Of a DNA stretch of 64,000 bases, positions 61,154-64,000 are shown in pieces; within the stretch, counting starts at the first letter, position 1, and the number at the start of each line of letters is the position of its first letter. The notes below the pieces were generated by a model. The model was not told where the DNA came from, did no database searches, and saw only the letters and a program-made list of their open reading frames with translations. A program made the translations under genes and the position numbers. The DNA comes from Carallia brachiata (lineage: Eukaryota; Streptophyta; Magnoliopsida; Malpighiales; Rhizophoraceae). The DNA lies in the NCBI GenBank assembly GCA_021464245.1, contig JADCRB010000013.1, positions 12,001,245 through 12,065,244 on the forward strand, in the 5' to 3' direction.

Positions 61154-63186
61154 AGCCAAGCATAACTAATCAACATCAGTTGCAATCTGCCTATGGACCT
61201 TCTAAACCTGAACCTAGACCTACAACTCAATCCGAACCTGAACCTCCCCAAGAGCAACCCGTACCTGAACTTCCTTTGTCCTTAAATCAACCTGAACCTC
61301 ATCTTGCTGCTGAACCTTCTGAGTTGGCTGAACACAATACATCAAAAATAGATGGGGGCAATGGTGATGCTACTAATCAAAGGTTTTCTCAAGTCTACTC
61401 AAGAAGGAAAACTCTATGTCCTGAACCAAAGCTAGTTCAAGCATCAGACTCGAACCATGGGAATGAGGTAATATCATCCAATTCCTCTCAATCTACAACT
61501 GACATTGATTGGCCTATTGCTCTTAGGAAGGGAACTAGAGAGTGTACAAAAAGGCCACAATACCCAATTTCAAATTTTGTGTCATTTGAAAGGTGCTCAC
61601 CACTGCATAGATGTTTTCTAATCAATTTAAACACTGTGACAATTCCCACAACTCTTTCGGAGGCTTTATCATGTGAAAATTGGAAGAATGCTATGAATGT
61701 TGAAATGCAGGCCTTGGAGAAGAACAATACATGGGAGATTGTAGAGCTACCAAAAGGGAAGAAACCAGTACGATGTAAGTGGGTGTACACTGTAAAATAC
61801 AAGGCAGATGGGACATTAGAAAGGTACAAAGCAAGGCTGGTAGCTAGAGATTATACACAGACGTATGGAATCGATTACCAAGAAACTTTTGCTCCGGTAG
61901 CAAAAATGAATACAGTGAGAATTCTCTTGTCTTTAGCTGTAAATTTTGATTGGCCCCTCCACCAATTTGATGTAAAGAATGCCTTCTTACATGGAGACCT
62001 CGAGGAGGAAATATATATGGAGATCCCACCTGGTTATGCTACAAAAGTGGCTCCCAACGAGGTATGTAAGCTCAAGAAAGCACTCTATGGTTTAAAACAA
62101 TCACCGAGGGCCTGGTTTGGAAGATTTACCAAAGTAATGGTTAGCATGGGGTATAAACAAAGTCAAGGAGATCACACTTTATTTATCAAACACTCAGGTC
62201 CAAAGGAAGTCACTGCTCTCATTGTATATGTGGATGACATCATAGTGACAGGGAATAATCAGCAAGAAAGGGAAAGTTTGGTACAACACCTAAGGAAGGA
62301 ATTTGAAATTAAGGAGCTTGGACAACTCAAATACTTCCTAGGAATTGAAGTGGCACGGTCCAAGACAGGGATTTTCATATCTCAGCAAAAGTACATCACT
62401 GATCTTCTAAAAGATACAGGAAAGTTAGCATGCAAACCAGCCAGCACACCTATTGATCCCAATCACAAGCTTGGGGAAGCTGGAAGTGATGTGGCGGCAG
62501 TAAATAGAGAGATGTATCAAAGATTGGTTGGTCGGTTGATCTACTTATCTCACACACGTCCAGACATAGCATATGCAGTAAGTATTGTGAGTCAATTCAT
62601 GCATAACCCAAAGGAAACACATCTGCAGGCAGTCTATAGAATATTGCAATACTTAAAGGGAACTCCAGGAAGAGGAATACTGTTCAAGAAACATGACAAG
62701 ATTGCACCTGAAGCCTATACTGATGCTGACTATGCAAGTTCAGTAATAGATAGAAGGTCTACATCTGGGTATTGCACTTTCATTGGAGGAAACCTAGTAA
62801 CTTGGAGGAGCAAAAAGCAAAATGTGGTTGCAAGGTCAAGTGCAGAATCTGAATTTCGGGCTATGGCACAGGGGGTATGTGAATTACTATGGTTGAAGAT
62901 TATCCTGGAAGACTTGAAGATTAAGTGGGATGGACCTATGAAACTCTATTGTGATAATAAGTCAGCCATCAGCATAGCACACAATCCAGTACAACATGAC
63001 AGAACAAAGCATATTGAAGTGGACAGACACTTTATCAAGGAAAAATTAGATGATGGTCTCATTTGTACTCCTTATGTGTCTTCACATTCCCAACTAGCTG
63101 ATGTGTTCACAAAGGGAATTGGCAATCCTCAATTTCAGATGTTAACTTCCAAGCTGGGAATGGACAATGTCTATTCACCAGCTTGA
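61021..63186 (+). pseudogene. Copia reverse transcriptase and RNase H
   Basis: After a Pro/Glu-rich linker come RT motifs CKWVYTVKYKADGTLERYKA, FDVKNAFLHGDL, LYGLKQSPRAW and the catalytic YVDDIIVTGN. RNase H follows with YTDADYASS, SSAESEFRAM and YCDNKSAI. The stop after NVYSPA lies next to the polypurine tract. The frame is open throughout, so only the upstream shifts block a full polyprotein. Confidence 0.92.
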
Positions 63187-63193
63187 GAGGGAG
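63185..63193 (+). promoter_or_regulatory. Polypurine tract of the copia element
   Basis: GAGAGGGAG directly precedes the 3' LTR. Confidence 0.85.
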
Positions 63194-63411
63194 TGTTAGG
63201 AAATAAGACTGATTTTCAGGCCTTAGAATCAATCAATTACATCAGTTAGGGATCCCTTCAATTATGGGAAATCCCTAATTGATGGGATTGACTGAATTTT
63301 AGGAAATCTCTAATTAAAGAGTTTCCTTTTGTAGATGAGTTGATACTTGTATATATTAGTGTGTAAAGAAGGAATAAAGTGTGTCAGTTTTTTCCTTCTC
63401 AAATTGTGATA
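63194..63411 (+). repeat. 3' LTR of the copia element
   Basis: Matches the 5' LTR base for base by eye, 218 bases. Confidence 0.95.
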
Positions 63412-63556
63412 ATTAATATAAATATTATATTTATTGGCAAATTATACTTTTATTTGCGATTTTATATTTTATAAGCAAAACAGATGCAAAAGAAGTAATT
63501 GGAATGAATTTAGTTTTACTCAGACATATTTTACAGCCCACGTACTGTTCAGTTTT

Positions 63557-63729
63557 TCAACGAACAATCTGCAACTTGCACTCAAAATCCGCAAGACCCT
63601 TCAAAGATTCGTCCAGAAAGTCTTCGTGGAGCGTTGACCCCAACATCTCAAGCAACTTAAAGATTGAATCTTTCCTCTTCTTCTTCTTCTTCTTTGCAAG
63701 ATTCTGATTCTTGATCTCCTTTTTTTTTC
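63557..63729 (-). other. Possible C-terminal coding exon, unknown protein
   Basis: The minus strand is open here and reads like protein: a Lys-rich stretch, then DSIFKLLEMLGSTLHEDF and LKGLADFECKLQIVR, then a stop at 63557-63559. The frame is closed by a TGA just upstream and no good splice acceptor is evident. The rest of the gene, if any, would lie to the right, partly outside the window. No family recognised. Confidence 0.25.
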
Positions 63730-64000
63730 ACAGATTTTTTCTCCTTTTGCTTGGCCCAAAGCAGGTCAGGCACACAGAAATGTCACGCAATGTTGCAACT
63801 CGTGAACCTTTTTCTCCATTGTCTTCGTCCTCTTACAGTAGCTAACTTTTTCAGGTTTTTGGTCTTTCAAGTTCTTCATTCTTTGCCGGCTGTGAGATCT
63901 TCTTCTGATTAATTTTCGTAGGAAGCCTTTGGACTGTGTGTTTTAATAATTATATAGTGCATAAGAGGAAGGAACTTTTTCTTCTTTTCTGCTTACCCTG

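Larger units (their letters stand above)
58302..63411 (+). mobile_element. Complete Ty1/copia retrotransposon with identical LTRs
   Basis: 5,110 bases bounded by two 218-base LTRs that I read as identical and by ATTAA on both sides (58297-58301 and 63412-63416). It has a primer site, gag, protease, integrase, RT and RNase H in copia order (INT before RT), and a polypurine tract. LTR identity implies a very recent insertion. Two one-base shifts break the polyprotein. Confidence 0.97.

Overview
This is nuclear DNA from a eudicot plant. The signs are AT-rich intergenic DNA full of MITEs, introns with GT/AG borders, plant Ty3/gypsy (Tat-type) and Ty1/copia retrotransposons, a plant PP1 (TOPP) phosphatase gene, ACC-oxidase-homolog type 2-oxoglutarate dioxygenases and a WUSCHEL-type homeobox sequence. 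I cannot fix the species; a woody rosid is only a guess.

Layout. 1-~9,700: a decayed Tat-lineage Ty3/gypsy element (gag, protease, RT, two RNase H domains, integrase, 3' LTR), with an assembly N at 472 and an inverted gag segment. Between integrase and the polypurine tract it carries a WUSCHEL-clade homeobox sequence with homeodomain, WUS-box and EAR-like C-terminus. This is the most unusual item in the window. ~10,300-22,000: three related, mostly non-coding duplicated blocks. The first holds a broken LRR protein gene. The third holds an inverted duplication that could form a hairpin RNA. 24,060-27,794 (minus): a four-exon PP1 catalytic subunit gene, complete except for one missing base in exon 2. 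28,300-31,500: AT-rich spacer with a 498-bp MITE flanked by a perfect 10-bp target duplication.

31,500-40,400 and 54,600-57,600 are the two halves of a segmental duplication carrying a family of small secreted proline-rich peptides: one intact copy A (31,585), one frameshifted copy B (34,563), one relic split by nested transposons (39,062-40,137), one partly inverted relic C (minus, 54,605) and one intact copy D of a second peptide type (57,057). Between them lies a tandem duplication of a 2-oxoglutarate/Fe(II) dioxygenase. Copy 1 (44,212) has lost the start of exon 3, including an iron ligand. Copy 2 (50,941) is complete, 374 aa in three exons. The dioxygenase units differ by insertions, including an 886-bp hAT-like element whose empty site is seen in the sister unit.

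58,302-63,411: a complete, very young Ty1/copia element (two identical 218-bp LTRs, 5-bp target duplication, initiator-Met tRNA primer site) with two single-base frameshifts. Likely functional host genes are therefore few: the PP1 gene (if the missing base is a sequence error), dioxygenase copy 2 and secreted peptides A and D. Most of the remainder is transposon or duplicated relic DNA.
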